The notes under the pieces are model-generated. The model was not told the DNA's origin. It was given only the letters and a program-made list of their open reading frames with translations, and did no database searches. Below, piece by piece: positions 7,944-16,158 of a stretch of DNA of 64,000 nt; the first letter of the stretch is position 1, and the number at the start of each line of letters is the position of its first letter. Location: NCBI GenBank assembly GCA_022792335.1, contig JAAWAV010000036.1, positions 1-64,000 of the forward strand, read 5' to 3'. This stretch comes from Lachnospiraceae bacterium (GTDB taxonomy: Bacteria > Bacillota > Clostridia > Lachnospirales > Lachnospiraceae). The translations under genes and the position numbers were made by a program.

Positions 7944-8987
7944 CTAACTCACCTTCTTTCCTTCTTCTGTACCGCCGCCATCCGGTTTTTCCGGTCTTGA
8001 AACTCCTGCCGGCAGTTTATAGGGCCGTCTGCTAAGGCCTCCCAAAAGTCCCTGGGGACGGAACCGCATCATCAGAATCAACAGAAGTCCGTAAACGACA
8101 AACCGGTAATCTGCCAGAGATCTGAGCACCTCCGGGAAAGAAATCAGCAGAGCAGAACCGACAATCATACCGGGAATGGAACCCATTCCGCCGAAAATCA
8201 CGATACAGAGAATCGTCATGGAGATATCAAAGCTAAATGTGGCCGCGTCAATATAACGGTTCATGGAGGCATAGAAGGCTCCTGCCATTCCTGCCATGGC
8301 GCCAGACAACACAATGGTCTGTACCTTGTAAGCCGCCGTATGGACGCCCATCAGCTTCGCCGCCAGTTCATCTTCTTTGATGGCCCGTACTGCCCGGCCA
8401 AATTTGGAATTAACCACACTTAGGCTGACTAAAACTGCAATAACGACCAGTACCAGCATCAGCCAGTAAAAACCGCCGTTGGTAGGCGTCAGCTCCCAGC
8501 CAAAAAGGTTCGGACGGGGAATGCCCCGGACTCCCAGAGGTCCGTTGGTCACAGAGTTCCAGTTGAGCACTACCATTTCCACCACTTCGCCAAAGGCAAG
8601 GGTGATAACGGAAAGATAACCGGCTGACAGTTTCATGGTGGCAAATCCTAAGATAAGGCCGCCCAGAGCGCCGCCCAGAATACCAAAGATCAGAGTAATC
8701 CAGAAAGGCCAGCCAAGCTTCGCGCCGAGAAGTCCTGAGAAATATGCTCCCATCATATAGAGGGCCGCATGTCCCATGGAGGATTGTCCCATATATCCGG
8801 CAATCAGATTCAGACTCAGAGTCAAAATACAGTAAATACCGATGAGACAGAATACCCGAACGACATACTGACTTTTAATCACCAGGGGGACTACAGCCAG
8901 CAGAACCAGAAAAACTGGAAGGACAATCTTTTTATGCTTAAGGATGAAATCCACGAACGAATCATAAACAGAACTTAATTTTCCCAT
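7944..8987 (-). CDS. livM: Branched-chain-amino-acid-type ABC transporter permease (LivM-like)
   Basis: A 347-residue membrane protein with about nine hydrophobic segments. It carries the LivM hallmarks 'LIAGYMGQSSMGHAALYMMG' and 'VNSKFGRAVRAIKEDELAA', the latter being the EAA-like loop that contacts the ATPase. The C-terminus after 'RPQGLLGG' is a short polar tail. ATG at 8987 follows AGGAG. It pairs with the LivH-like permease 12 nt upstream. Confidence 0.93.
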   Translation of the reverse strand: MGKLSSVYDSFVDFILKHKKIVLPVFLVLLAVVPLVIKSQYVVRVFCLIGIYCILTLSLNLIAGYMGQSSMGHAALYMMGAYFSGLLGAKLGWPFWITLIFGILGGALGGLILGFATMKLSAGYLSVITLAFGEVVEMVVLNWNSVTNGPLGVRGIPRPNLFGWELTPTNGGFYWLMLVLVVIAVLVSLSVVNSKFGRAVRAIKEDELAAKLMGVHTAAYKVQTIVLSGAMAGMAGAFYASMNRYIDAATFSFDISMTILCIVIFGGMGSIPGMIVGSALLISFPEVLRSLADYRFVVYGLLLILMMRFRPQGLLGGLSRRPYKLPAGVSRPEKPDGGGTEEGKKVS

Positions 8988-8999
8988 GGTCAGTCTCCT

Positions 9000-9875
9000 T
9001 TACACCTTGACAATATTGTCCTTGCCGAACAGTCCCGAAGGTCTGATGAGCAACACAATAAACAACACAATATACGCGGTGGCGCTCCGGAAGCTGCCGC
9101 CTAGATAAGTCACCGCCAGGGCTTCTGCCACACCGATGATGATACCGCCCACCACGGAGCCATGGAGAACACCAATTCCTCCTAGCACTGCTGCGGAAAA
9201 GCCTTTCAGACCTGCCTCTGTTCCCATGGTGCTGTATACCATCTGATAATATCCGGAAACCAGCACGCCGGCTACTGCCGCACACATACCGCTGATGAAG
9301 AATGTGAAAGTCACAATCCCACGTACGTCGATGCCCATCATGTTGGCGGCCCGGGCATTCTCCCGGGAGGCCCTCATGGCCAGGCCTACCTTGGTGTAGT
9401 TTACCACGATGGTAAGTAACACCAGGAAGGTCAGAGCAATGAGGAACATCGCGATCTGTGTGCTCGTCAGCGTAACGCCTAGAAAGACTACGTTTCCGAA
9501 GTCAAAAAGCTTCGGAAACGTCTTCTTCGTGCTGTCGAAAATGATCATCATCATATTCTGGATAATATAGGAAACGCCCATGACAGAGATTAAAGCCGTA
9601 ATGTTCGGCGCATTCTTTGCCCGAAGAGGGGCCAGAATAATCCGGTCCATCAGAACGGAAATAATTCCCGTTGTCAAGATAGCAAAGAGGAAGGCCGGAA
9701 GAAGTCCAAACTGCATGGATACGATGAACAGCGCCATATGGGCCCCGAAGGCATAAATAGAACCATGGGCCATGTTCAGAAGTTTCAGGATACCGAATAC
9801 CAGCGAATACCCCACTGCGATCAGCGCGTACACCATGCCAAGCATGACTCCGTTTAAAACCTGCTCTAATATCAT
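9000..9875 (-). CDS. livH: Branched-chain-amino-acid-type ABC transporter permease (LivH-like)
   Basis: A 291-residue integral membrane protein. It has the LivH opening 'VLNGVMLGMVYALIAVGYSL', the loop 'TKVGLAMRASRENARAANMM' that couples to the ATPase, and the C-terminal 'RPSGLFGKDN'. Length is normal for the family. ATG at 9875 follows GAGGTGA. It lies 33 nt after the lipoprotein gene and forms the channel with the LivM-like protein. Confidence 0.93.
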   Translation of the reverse strand: MILEQVLNGVMLGMVYALIAVGYSLVFGILKLLNMAHGSIYAFGAHMALFIVSMQFGLLPAFLFAILTTGIISVLMDRIILAPLRAKNAPNITALISVMGVSYIIQNMMMIIFDSTKKTFPKLFDFGNVVFLGVTLTSTQIAMFLIALTFLVLLTIVVNYTKVGLAMRASRENARAANMMGIDVRGIVTFTFFISGMCAAVAGVLVSGYYQMVYSTMGTEAGLKGFSAAVLGGIGVLHGSVVGGIIIGVAEALAVTYLGGSFRSATAYIVLFIVLLIRPSGLFGKDNIVKV

Positions 9876-9908
9876 ATCGTCACCTCAAATGCTTTCCAAT
9901 GCATTTCC

Positions 9909-11183
9909 TTACTGAACGCCAAGCTCCTTCTCATAATCCGTCTGGCTCTTAAGCACATCGGGAATCTCCACATACTTGCCGCCTTCTACTTTCAGAAGTA
10001 CCTGCTGTTTCGGGCAGTTTCCTTCCTCATCAAAGGTGATCTTTCCGGTTACGCCCTGGAAGTCCGTGGAGGGCAGGTTTGCCAGGATATCTGCACGGTC
10101 TGCAGAACCGCCCTTCTCGATGGCATAGAGAATCGCATAGGTCGCGTCATAAACCTGACCACAGAACGTAGAAGGGTTGGAGCCGTAAGCCGCATTGAAC
10201 TTTTCAGTGAAGGACTTCACTGCTTCATCAGAACTCTCATAGAAGAAGCTGGTTCCAAGGACTACGCCCTCAGCGTCTGCGCCTGCAAGCTCTAAAAATT
10301 CCTGAGAGAAGCAAGCTGCCGACATGATAAACTGTACGTCTTTATTCTTTTCTCTGTACTGCTTGATGAAAGGAGCTGTCTGAGCATAAGCGCCAGAAGA
10401 ATATACACAATCCACGCCCGCCTCTTCAAACTTGGAAACGGTTGCAGAGAAGTCCACAGTACCATCCTCATAAAGCTCTGCCAGAACCAGTTCTGCACTA
10501 TACTTGTCGCCATAAGCTTCCATCATATTCTGGATCTCGGTGGTAACGGCAACGCCAGCGTCGCTGTTGGGATTCAGGATACCGATCTTCTTAAGCCCAA
10601 GATGCTGCACAATCTGAAGCATGGTATTGGCATCTGTAGCATAAACGGAATTGTTTCTGTAAATGCAATCACCAATCTTGGTCAGGTCCACATGAGCTGC
10701 GGAACCACTTATGTAAGCAATGCCAGACTCTTCATATACTTCACTGGCTGTCATGGCAACACCGCTGGAGAAGTGTCCGATTACGGCGCTGATGGAATCG
10801 TCGCCTACAATCTTCTGAGCTACGGAAGCCGCCTGTTCAGAGGTATTGGCATCGTCATAGTCTACCAGCTTGATCTGCTGTCCGTTTACGCCGCCTTTCT
10901 CATTCCACTCGTCAATCGCGATCTGGATAGCAACCTTCATGGACTTGCCGTACTCGGCATTGTCGCCAGTCTGAGGTCCCACAAAAGCAAGCGTAATTTC
11001 ACCGCCGTCTGAAGAACCGGCCGCCTTCGTCTCGCCATCTTTGGAATCGCCGGCCGCCTTTGTCTCGCCCGCTTCCGACTTCTTCGTCTCACCGCCGGCA
11101 GGCTCGTCCTTCTTGTCACCACAGCCAGCCATGAGCGTGAACATCATAGCCATTGCCAACACTACACTGAAAACCTTTTTCAT
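9909..11183 (-). CDS. livJ: ABC transporter substrate-binding lipoprotein (LivJ/LivK-like)
   Basis: A 424-residue type I periplasmic-binding-fold protein. Residues 1-21 are a lipoprotein signal with cleavage before Cys in 'TLMAGCGDK'. A Gly/Glu/Thr/Lys-rich spacer (about residues 22-60, repeated ETKAAG) precedes the binding domain starting at 'EITLAFVGPQTGDNAEYG'. Strong AAAGGAGGAAG site at the ATG. First gene of the operon; family ligands include branched-chain amino acids, amides, urea and sugar-like compounds. Because the same operon encodes a sugar isomerase and kinase, the ligand is probably a sugar or its derivative rather than an amino acid. That is inference. Confidence 0.92.
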   Translation of the reverse strand: MKKVFSVVLAMAMMFTLMAGCGDKKDEPAGGETKKSEAGETKAAGDSKDGETKAAGSSDGGEITLAFVGPQTGDNAEYGKSMKVAIQIAIDEWNEKGGVNGQQIKLVDYDDANTSEQAASVAQKIVGDDSISAVIGHFSSGVAMTASEVYEESGIAYISGSAAHVDLTKIGDCIYRNNSVYATDANTMLQIVQHLGLKKIGILNPNSDAGVAVTTEIQNMMEAYGDKYSAELVLAELYEDGTVDFSATVSKFEEAGVDCVYSSGAYAQTAPFIKQYREKNKDVQFIMSAACFSQEFLELAGADAEGVVLGTSFFYESSDEAVKSFTEKFNAAYGSNPSTFCGQVYDATYAILYAIEKGGSADRADILANLPSTDFQGVTGKITFDEEGNCPKQQVLLKVEGGKYVEIPDVLKSQTDYEKELGVQ

Positions 11184-11223
11184 CTTACTTCCTCCTTTTA
11201 TAATATCTTGTCCTATGATTTTT

Positions 11224-11239
11224 GAGAAAACGTTTTCTC
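11224..11239. promoter_or_regulatory. 16-bp perfect palindrome, operator-like site O1 at the livJ promoter
   Basis: The sequence GAGAAAACGTTTTCTC is perfectly symmetric with a central CG, as in LacI/GalR operators and CcpA cre boxes (one mismatch to the cre core). It sits downstream of the -10, in the 5' untranslated region, where a bound repressor would block transcription. Confidence 0.65.
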
Positions 11240-11262
11240 GTTATCCATAGGCTTCTGTGAAT

Positions 11263-11292
11263 AATATACACGAATGTCTCACATTTTGTCAA
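11263..11292 (-). promoter_or_regulatory. Promoter of the livJHMGF-kinase-rhaA operon
   Basis: Minus-strand -35 TTGACA at 11292-11287 and -10 TATATT at 11268-11263 are separated by 18 nt, with a TG just before the -10. It lies 80 nt from the livJ start and about 25 bp upstream of palindrome O1. Confidence 0.75.
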
Positions 11293-11384
11293 CTGTTTTT
11301 TATATTTTTTTAAAAGTGTTGAATTTGTAGAATTTGTTTTTGTGTATTTTTCCTAGTTTTTCAACTTTCATCCCTAAGGGAGTC

Positions 11385-11400
11385 AAAGAAACGTTTTCTC
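11385..11400. promoter_or_regulatory. Second operator-like site O2 upstream of the livJ promoter
   Basis: AAAGAAACGTTTTCTC matches O1 at 13 of 16 positions, with the right half identical. Its centre is 161 bp from that of O1, on the other side of the promoter, a geometry typical of repression by DNA looping. Confidence 0.5.
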
Positions 11401-11460
11401 ACATAGCCATTCTTAACACAAAAAACCCCACTATTTTTGTCGACAATAAGTCTTTCCTGT

Positions 11461-14139
11461 TTATCCGTCCTCATTCTTACCGGATTCCGAGAGTACTTCC
11501 CGGATCGTCTGCTCCAGCACTGCCATATCCACCGGCTTGGCTACATGAGCATTCATCCCGGCCTCCAGCGCGTCGCGGATATCCTCGGCAAACGCATTCG
11601 CCGTCATTGCAACTACAGGGATCTTCTGAGCCAGCGGATGTTCCAGCTTCCGAAGCATCCTCGTAGCCTCATAACCGTTCATCACCGGCATCTGAACATC
11701 CATCAAAATCAGCCCGTACTGACCTGAAACAGATTTTTCAAAAGTCTCAATTGCCAGCCGCCCATTCTCACAGATATCACAGGAGGCGCCAGCCATATCC
11801 AAAAGCTCTCTTAAAATCTCCGCGTTGATTTCATTATCCTCCGCTACCAGAATATGCATTCCCTTCAGAATACTCTCCTGCTCCTCCAGAGCTTCTTTCT
11901 TTCCTGCATCCTGATGTCCATGGCACAATAATTCCTCCACTTTCTGACGGAAACTGGTGAGGAAAAAGGGTTTTGGCAAAAAGGCGTCCACTCCGGCGTC
12001 TTTCGCCTCCTCTTCGATATCCGGCCAGTCGTAACTGCTCAGAATGAGAATCGGAGCTCCCTGTGAAATCTCCTTTCGAATCTGTCTAGCTGCTTCCACA
12101 CCGTCCATCCCCGGCATCTTCCAATCCAAGAGAACAATATTATAAAGGCGGCCTTCTTCTTTTGACTGTCTCACTAAATCTACTGCCGTCTCTCCGTCCA
12201 GCGCATACTCTATGGAAACCCCGGTTTCCTCCATCGTTCGTTGAATGTTTTGACAGATCACTTCCTCGTCATCCACCACCAGCAGCCTAGTAATCCCTTG
12301 CTTTTGCCAAAAGCTCTGGTCAATCGCCTGCTCACTGATTGGAAGCTCAAGCTCTACCGTAAAGGTGGAACCCTTTCCTTTTTCACTCTCCACAGAGATC
12401 TTTCCGCCCATGAGATCCAAAAGATTTTTCGTAATTGCCATCCCAAGCCCAGTTCCCTGGATCTTGTTGGTTACGCTATCTTCTTCTCTGGTAAACGCAT
12501 GAAAAATCTTTTGAATATAATCCTGGCTCATACCGTAGCCGTTATCTGCTACGGTAAACCGATACTGGGCCAATTGTTTGGCGTGTTGCGGCAGCTCCTG
12601 AACCGTCAACGTGACATGTCCCCCCTCCGGCGTATACTTGACTGAGTTGGACAGAAGGTTCAAAAGAATCTGGTTCATGCGAAGCTTATCCATCATCACA
12701 TGTTCATGCCGGATGTCTTTGCTGTGTACCTCAAAAATATGCCCTTTTGCCTTCATCTGGGGCCGGATAATGGAATCAATATTTTCAACGAGTACTACAA
12801 TATTTTCATCGGATAAGTTCAGAGTCGTCTTGCCAGCCTCAATCTTACTGATGTCCAGGATGTCGTTGATTAATCCCAGGAGATGTTGACTGGAAGCAGT
12901 GATCTTCTTTGTATATTCCCGTACCTTGTCCGGGTTCTCCACATCTCTCGCCAAAAGGGCGGCAAAACCGATGATGGCATTCATGGGGGTACGAATGTCA
13001 TGACTCATATTGGAAAGGAAGGAACTTTTGGCCCGGTTTGCCTCCTCTGCAATCTGGAACGCCTGCTCCGCCGTCTCCTTAGCCCTGGCCAGCATGACGT
13101 TAGTTTCCTCCAACTGCTCATTCATCTCTTCCTGCTTCTTTAGGTTCTCCCTCTCCTGTTCTATCCTGCGGGCGCTGATTCGCTGTTTCGTGACAGCGCC
13201 TGCCGCCAGAATCAGAAGCACAAGGAGGATCACCACCAGAATCAGCAGCATGCGGATCACCATTCCCACCATATTCACCGTCCCAGGCGCTACAAACTGC
13301 GCAGGAGTCAGAAATACAAGCAGTGTATCATATTCCTCAAGGGATGTGATACAGTAGTAATATTCCGTGCCATTGTATTTAAAGTTTGTACTGATCGTAT
13401 CCTGCTCCTTAAGGGCCGCCCGGATGTCCGGAAACTCCTGCCCCTCCATTCCCTCCAACACTTTGAGCACATTGTAGGCCTGAATCAGATTTCCGGAAAA
13501 GTCATCATCGTGCATTCTGGTTCCGTTGCTTTTCAGAATATACGTCTCGCTCTGATTGCCGTAAGCACTGCTGTCATAATACTGGGTCAGTGTGTGGATA
13601 TCCTTCAGAAGAACAATGTGAGTAAAACTCACCTCAGAGTCCTCCGTTTCCAGAGGCGCGTCCAACTCCTTTACAAACGCCCAGTAGCTGCCCTCATAAT
13701 TATGGCTGTCAGATATAAAGGTATATCGTTCTTTTTCACCGGAGATTTGATCGATATCAGACCAGACGCCTCGCTTTCCGTCCGCATCATAGCAGTTTCC
13801 TCTGTTGTCTAACAACATCAGTATGGAGCTGTACTGATCCGTCTCCAAAAACTCTTCCAGACCGCCAATGTCACTCACCGCCGCTTCTACTGTATCTGGC
13901 TTTTCCATTTCCAGTCCATGGGCGGCCGCCGTCAGATAGATCCAGTGGAAATCCAGTACATTGCTTAAATTTTCCTGTACCTGGGACGTAAGTTCATTCA
14001 ACTGTGTGGTGCGCTCTGCAAAGATCTGCCGTTTCAGATATTCTGTAAAATAAATCCCTCCGGCCACCAAAAATGACAGCACGCAAATGATCAGTACGGC
14101 CGGAAGTATCAAATTCCGTTTCTCCCCTTCGGATTTCAT
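11461..14139 (-). CDS. Hybrid sensor histidine kinase with two receiver domains
   Basis: An 892-residue membrane kinase. Domains in order: TM helix near residues 11-32, an extracellular sensor of about 250 residues, TM helix near 290-315, coiled coil, HisKA with 'SNMSHDIRTPMN' (His about residue 380), HATPase with 'NLLSNSVKYTPEGG', 'DNGYGMS' and 'GTGLGMAI', then two receivers with phospho-Asp in 'LLDWKMPGMDG' and 'LMDVQMPVMNG'. There is no HPt or DNA-binding output domain, so the phosphorelay must finish elsewhere. It lies 70 nt after the solute-binding lipoprotein gene, in the same operon, and directly upstream of the livJ operon. ATG at 14139 is preferred over GTG at 14148. Confidence 0.92.
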   Translation of the reverse strand: MKSEGEKRNLILPAVLIICVLSFLVAGGIYFTEYLKRQIFAERTTQLNELTSQVQENLSNVLDFHWIYLTAAAHGLEMEKPDTVEAAVSDIGGLEEFLETDQYSSILMLLDNRGNCYDADGKRGVWSDIDQISGEKERYTFISDSHNYEGSYWAFVKELDAPLETEDSEVSFTHIVLLKDIHTLTQYYDSSAYGNQSETYILKSNGTRMHDDDFSGNLIQAYNVLKVLEGMEGQEFPDIRAALKEQDTISTNFKYNGTEYYYCITSLEEYDTLLVFLTPAQFVAPGTVNMVGMVIRMLLILVVILLVLLILAAGAVTKQRISARRIEQERENLKKQEEMNEQLEETNVMLARAKETAEQAFQIAEEANRAKSSFLSNMSHDIRTPMNAIIGFAALLARDVENPDKVREYTKKITASSQHLLGLINDILDISKIEAGKTTLNLSDENIVVLVENIDSIIRPQMKAKGHIFEVHSKDIRHEHVMMDKLRMNQILLNLLSNSVKYTPEGGHVTLTVQELPQHAKQLAQYRFTVADNGYGMSQDYIQKIFHAFTREEDSVTNKIQGTGLGMAITKNLLDLMGGKISVESEKGKGSTFTVELELPISEQAIDQSFWQKQGITRLLVVDDEEVICQNIQRTMEETGVSIEYALDGETAVDLVRQSKEEGRLYNIVLLDWKMPGMDGVEAARQIRKEISQGAPILILSSYDWPDIEEEAKDAGVDAFLPKPFFLTSFRQKVEELLCHGHQDAGKKEALEEQESILKGMHILVAEDNEINAEILRELLDMAGASCDICENGRLAIETFEKSVSGQYGLILMDVQMPVMNGYEATRMLRKLEHPLAQKIPVVAMTANAFAEDIRDALEAGMNAHVAKPVDMAVLEQTIREVLSESGKNEDG

Positions 14140-14218
14140 TTTACACACTCTTTCTCATTTTTTCATTTTCTTTTGGCTATTCACTCATGTATCATTCTCA
14201 CTCGTGTATCATTCCATG

Positions 14219-16027
14219 CTATTCCCAGGGATTTCCCCCCGGGGAGACTGTCCCCTGCTGCTCCAGCCATTCGCGTAAGAAACTTTGGAGTGAGCCCTCA
14301 AACGTCTGAGCAGAATAAGCTTCTGCCGTTTCCTCCGTATATCCTTTGCCAAAAAAGGCTACCTGATAGCTCCTATCCGTCTGCAGCGTCTCTCCCTCCT
14401 TTGTCACCAGAAGATAAGGAAAGGGGTTGCCGTCTCCTGCGGCGTCAAATCCTGTCTGAACCAGCTCTTCAATCTGTGCTCCCGTCATGGTCATCACCGC
14501 ATACGCTCCGTCCGTAGCGGGACATAGAGAAGCCGTCACATCCGAATTGATGCTTCCTTTATAGAGTTTTCCAGTAACACCGCTCGCCAGTTCCACATTC
14601 CCTTCATGGAATCCACCGATGGGAACCAGTACTACATCTGTCCCAGCCGCGCTCCCCAGCGCCTTACCCAAAAGCTCTGCCGTCTCCTCCAAGGTAAAAT
14701 CAGCCGTACTCTCACAAAAATTCACCTCTTCAGAACGGTTCATCCAGGCATTCCAAAGTTCATCCATCCGGGCAATACAGCTCTCCCCGTCCATGCTGTT
14801 TTCTCCCCGAAACCACTCTTTATATGCCTGCCCCATGTCGGACAATACCTGCTCCCAACCAACATAAGTCATCGGAAAAGCCCTCCCTTGTCTGAGCGCC
14901 TGCTGTGCGTCATAGATCAGAGAATCCTTCGGAAGATCAGAACTTTTTAAAATACTCATCACGCTGGGGGTAGTCTCGTCGACAAAGGCTGCCTGCCCCT
15001 CCTCAGAATAAATCAGGGACAGGATCCGGATGGCATTCTCCAGCTTTTTTTCATTTCCCGGTTCCATCAGCCGTTTACTGATCCCAATATAAAAACTGGG
15101 ATTGTACATATAGACATTTTTACTGCCGTCCTCGCCGATATAAGGCATCATCCCCAGCTTGTCGCCAGTATCTGGAAACTCCGTGATACTGACCGGCTGC
15201 ACGACTGTACAGAATACGGCCTTCCGATTCCCCAGATAATCAAAAATCAGCTCCGGGCTATTCCGGTCCTGTGGATCTGTATAAAACATTCCTATGTCAA
15301 TATAGCTCTGGACATAATCCATGGTGCTCTCCCATCTCCCCTGCGCCGAAGCATTCCCAGCCAGAAACTCCCGCTCCCAGGCTGCCCCTTCCGGAGTGGT
15401 AAGCCATCCGGTTTTTGCCAGATTAAACACGGCAGAGAAAGGGCCTCCAGTGAGTCGCGTGCCCACCACGCCAGGAATCAGGCCCTCCTCCCGGATTTCG
15501 TCGCACAGTACGGAAAGCTCCGCAAAATCAGAGGGTACTTCCCATCCCTTTTCTTCCATCAGCGTCTTATTATAAAAAATACCATACATCGAATAGTTGA
15601 CCGGAAGAAGATAGATTCCTCCGTCCAAAGACACCTGATCCAGGACTGAATTAGGAAGATTATTGATAAACAAATAACTGGACAAATCCACTAACCGCTC
15701 TTTCGCCAATTCCTGATCCAGAATCTGAGAGGTGACAAAAATATCCGGAATATCATCCGCCCGCATCTGTAACCAACTATAACCGGTGGGATTGCTCCCC
15801 ATATAAGAAATAAATTCTACATCGATGTCCGGACAGCTTTTTCCTAAAACCTCTATAAACTTTTTAAATCTATTATAATTTCCCCAAGTACTCCAAGTTA
15901 AGGCGCCGCAAGCCTCCTCAGAATCACTGCCATCAGAGCCGCAGGCAGTACAAAGCAGCAGTACCGCAAGCGCCAGCGTCAAAAGCCGTACTGGCAACAA
16001 ACGCCATATACTCCTTCTCCTATTCAT
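14219..16027 (-). CDS. Solute-binding lipoprotein fused to a 5'-nucleotidase C-terminal-like domain
   Basis: A 602-residue exported lipoprotein. A signal peptide ends at 'LLLCTACGSDGS'. Residues about 40-440 are a family 1 extracellular solute-binding domain ('ALTWSTWGNYNRFKKFIEVL'). Residues about 450-600 resemble the 5'-nucleotidase C-terminal domain ('GSINSDVTASLCPATDGAY', 'VMTMTGAQIEELVQTGFD'). No metallophosphatase domain is present, so nucleotidase activity is not expected. It is followed by the hybrid kinase and no permease is encoded nearby, which suggests a sensory binding protein for the kinase. ATG at 16027 is chosen since the promoter's expected start of transcription is near 16109 and AAAGGAG lies at 12 nt. 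Confidence 0.82.
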   Translation of the reverse strand: MNRRRSIWRLLPVRLLTLALAVLLLCTACGSDGSDSEEACGALTWSTWGNYNRFKKFIEVLGKSCPDIDVEFISYMGSNPTGYSWLQMRADDIPDIFVTSQILDQELAKERLVDLSSYLFINNLPNSVLDQVSLDGGIYLLPVNYSMYGIFYNKTLMEEKGWEVPSDFAELSVLCDEIREEGLIPGVVGTRLTGGPFSAVFNLAKTGWLTTPEGAAWEREFLAGNASAQGRWESTMDYVQSYIDIGMFYTDPQDRNSPELIFDYLGNRKAVFCTVVQPVSITEFPDTGDKLGMMPYIGEDGSKNVYMYNPSFYIGISKRLMEPGNEKKLENAIRILSLIYSEEGQAAFVDETTPSVMSILKSSDLPKDSLIYDAQQALRQGRAFPMTYVGWEQVLSDMGQAYKEWFRGENSMDGESCIARMDELWNAWMNRSEEVNFCESTADFTLEETAELLGKALGSAAGTDVVLVPIGGFHEGNVELASGVTGKLYKGSINSDVTASLCPATDGAYAVMTMTGAQIEELVQTGFDAAGDGNPFPYLLVTKEGETLQTDRSYQVAFFGKGYTEETAEAYSAQTFEGSLQSFLREWLEQQGTVSPGGNPWE

Positions 16028-16115
16028 AAAAGAAAACAGCTCCTTTCCCCTCTCCCGATGCTTATCACCGGCTTTTGTCCGCCGTCTTGCAAAAGGATAA
16101 AATTTCATAAGGCCC

Positions 16116-16144
16116 ATTTTATCATATGAAAATTTGAAAATCAA
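16116..16144 (-). promoter_or_regulatory. Promoter of the binding-lipoprotein/histidine-kinase operon
   Basis: -35 TTGATT (16144-16139), 17-nt spacer, -10 TAAAAT (16121-16116) on the minus strand, just after the MATE gene stop. It implies an 80-nt leader before the ATG at 16027. Confidence 0.7.
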
Positions 16145-16158
16145 TGCCAGCAACCGTC

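Noticed and set aside
11401-11460. Terminator after the hybrid kinase gene
   Set aside because: A TTGTCGACAA palindrome and a G4T6 stretch are present on the minus strand, but they do not form a stable stem joined to the T-run.
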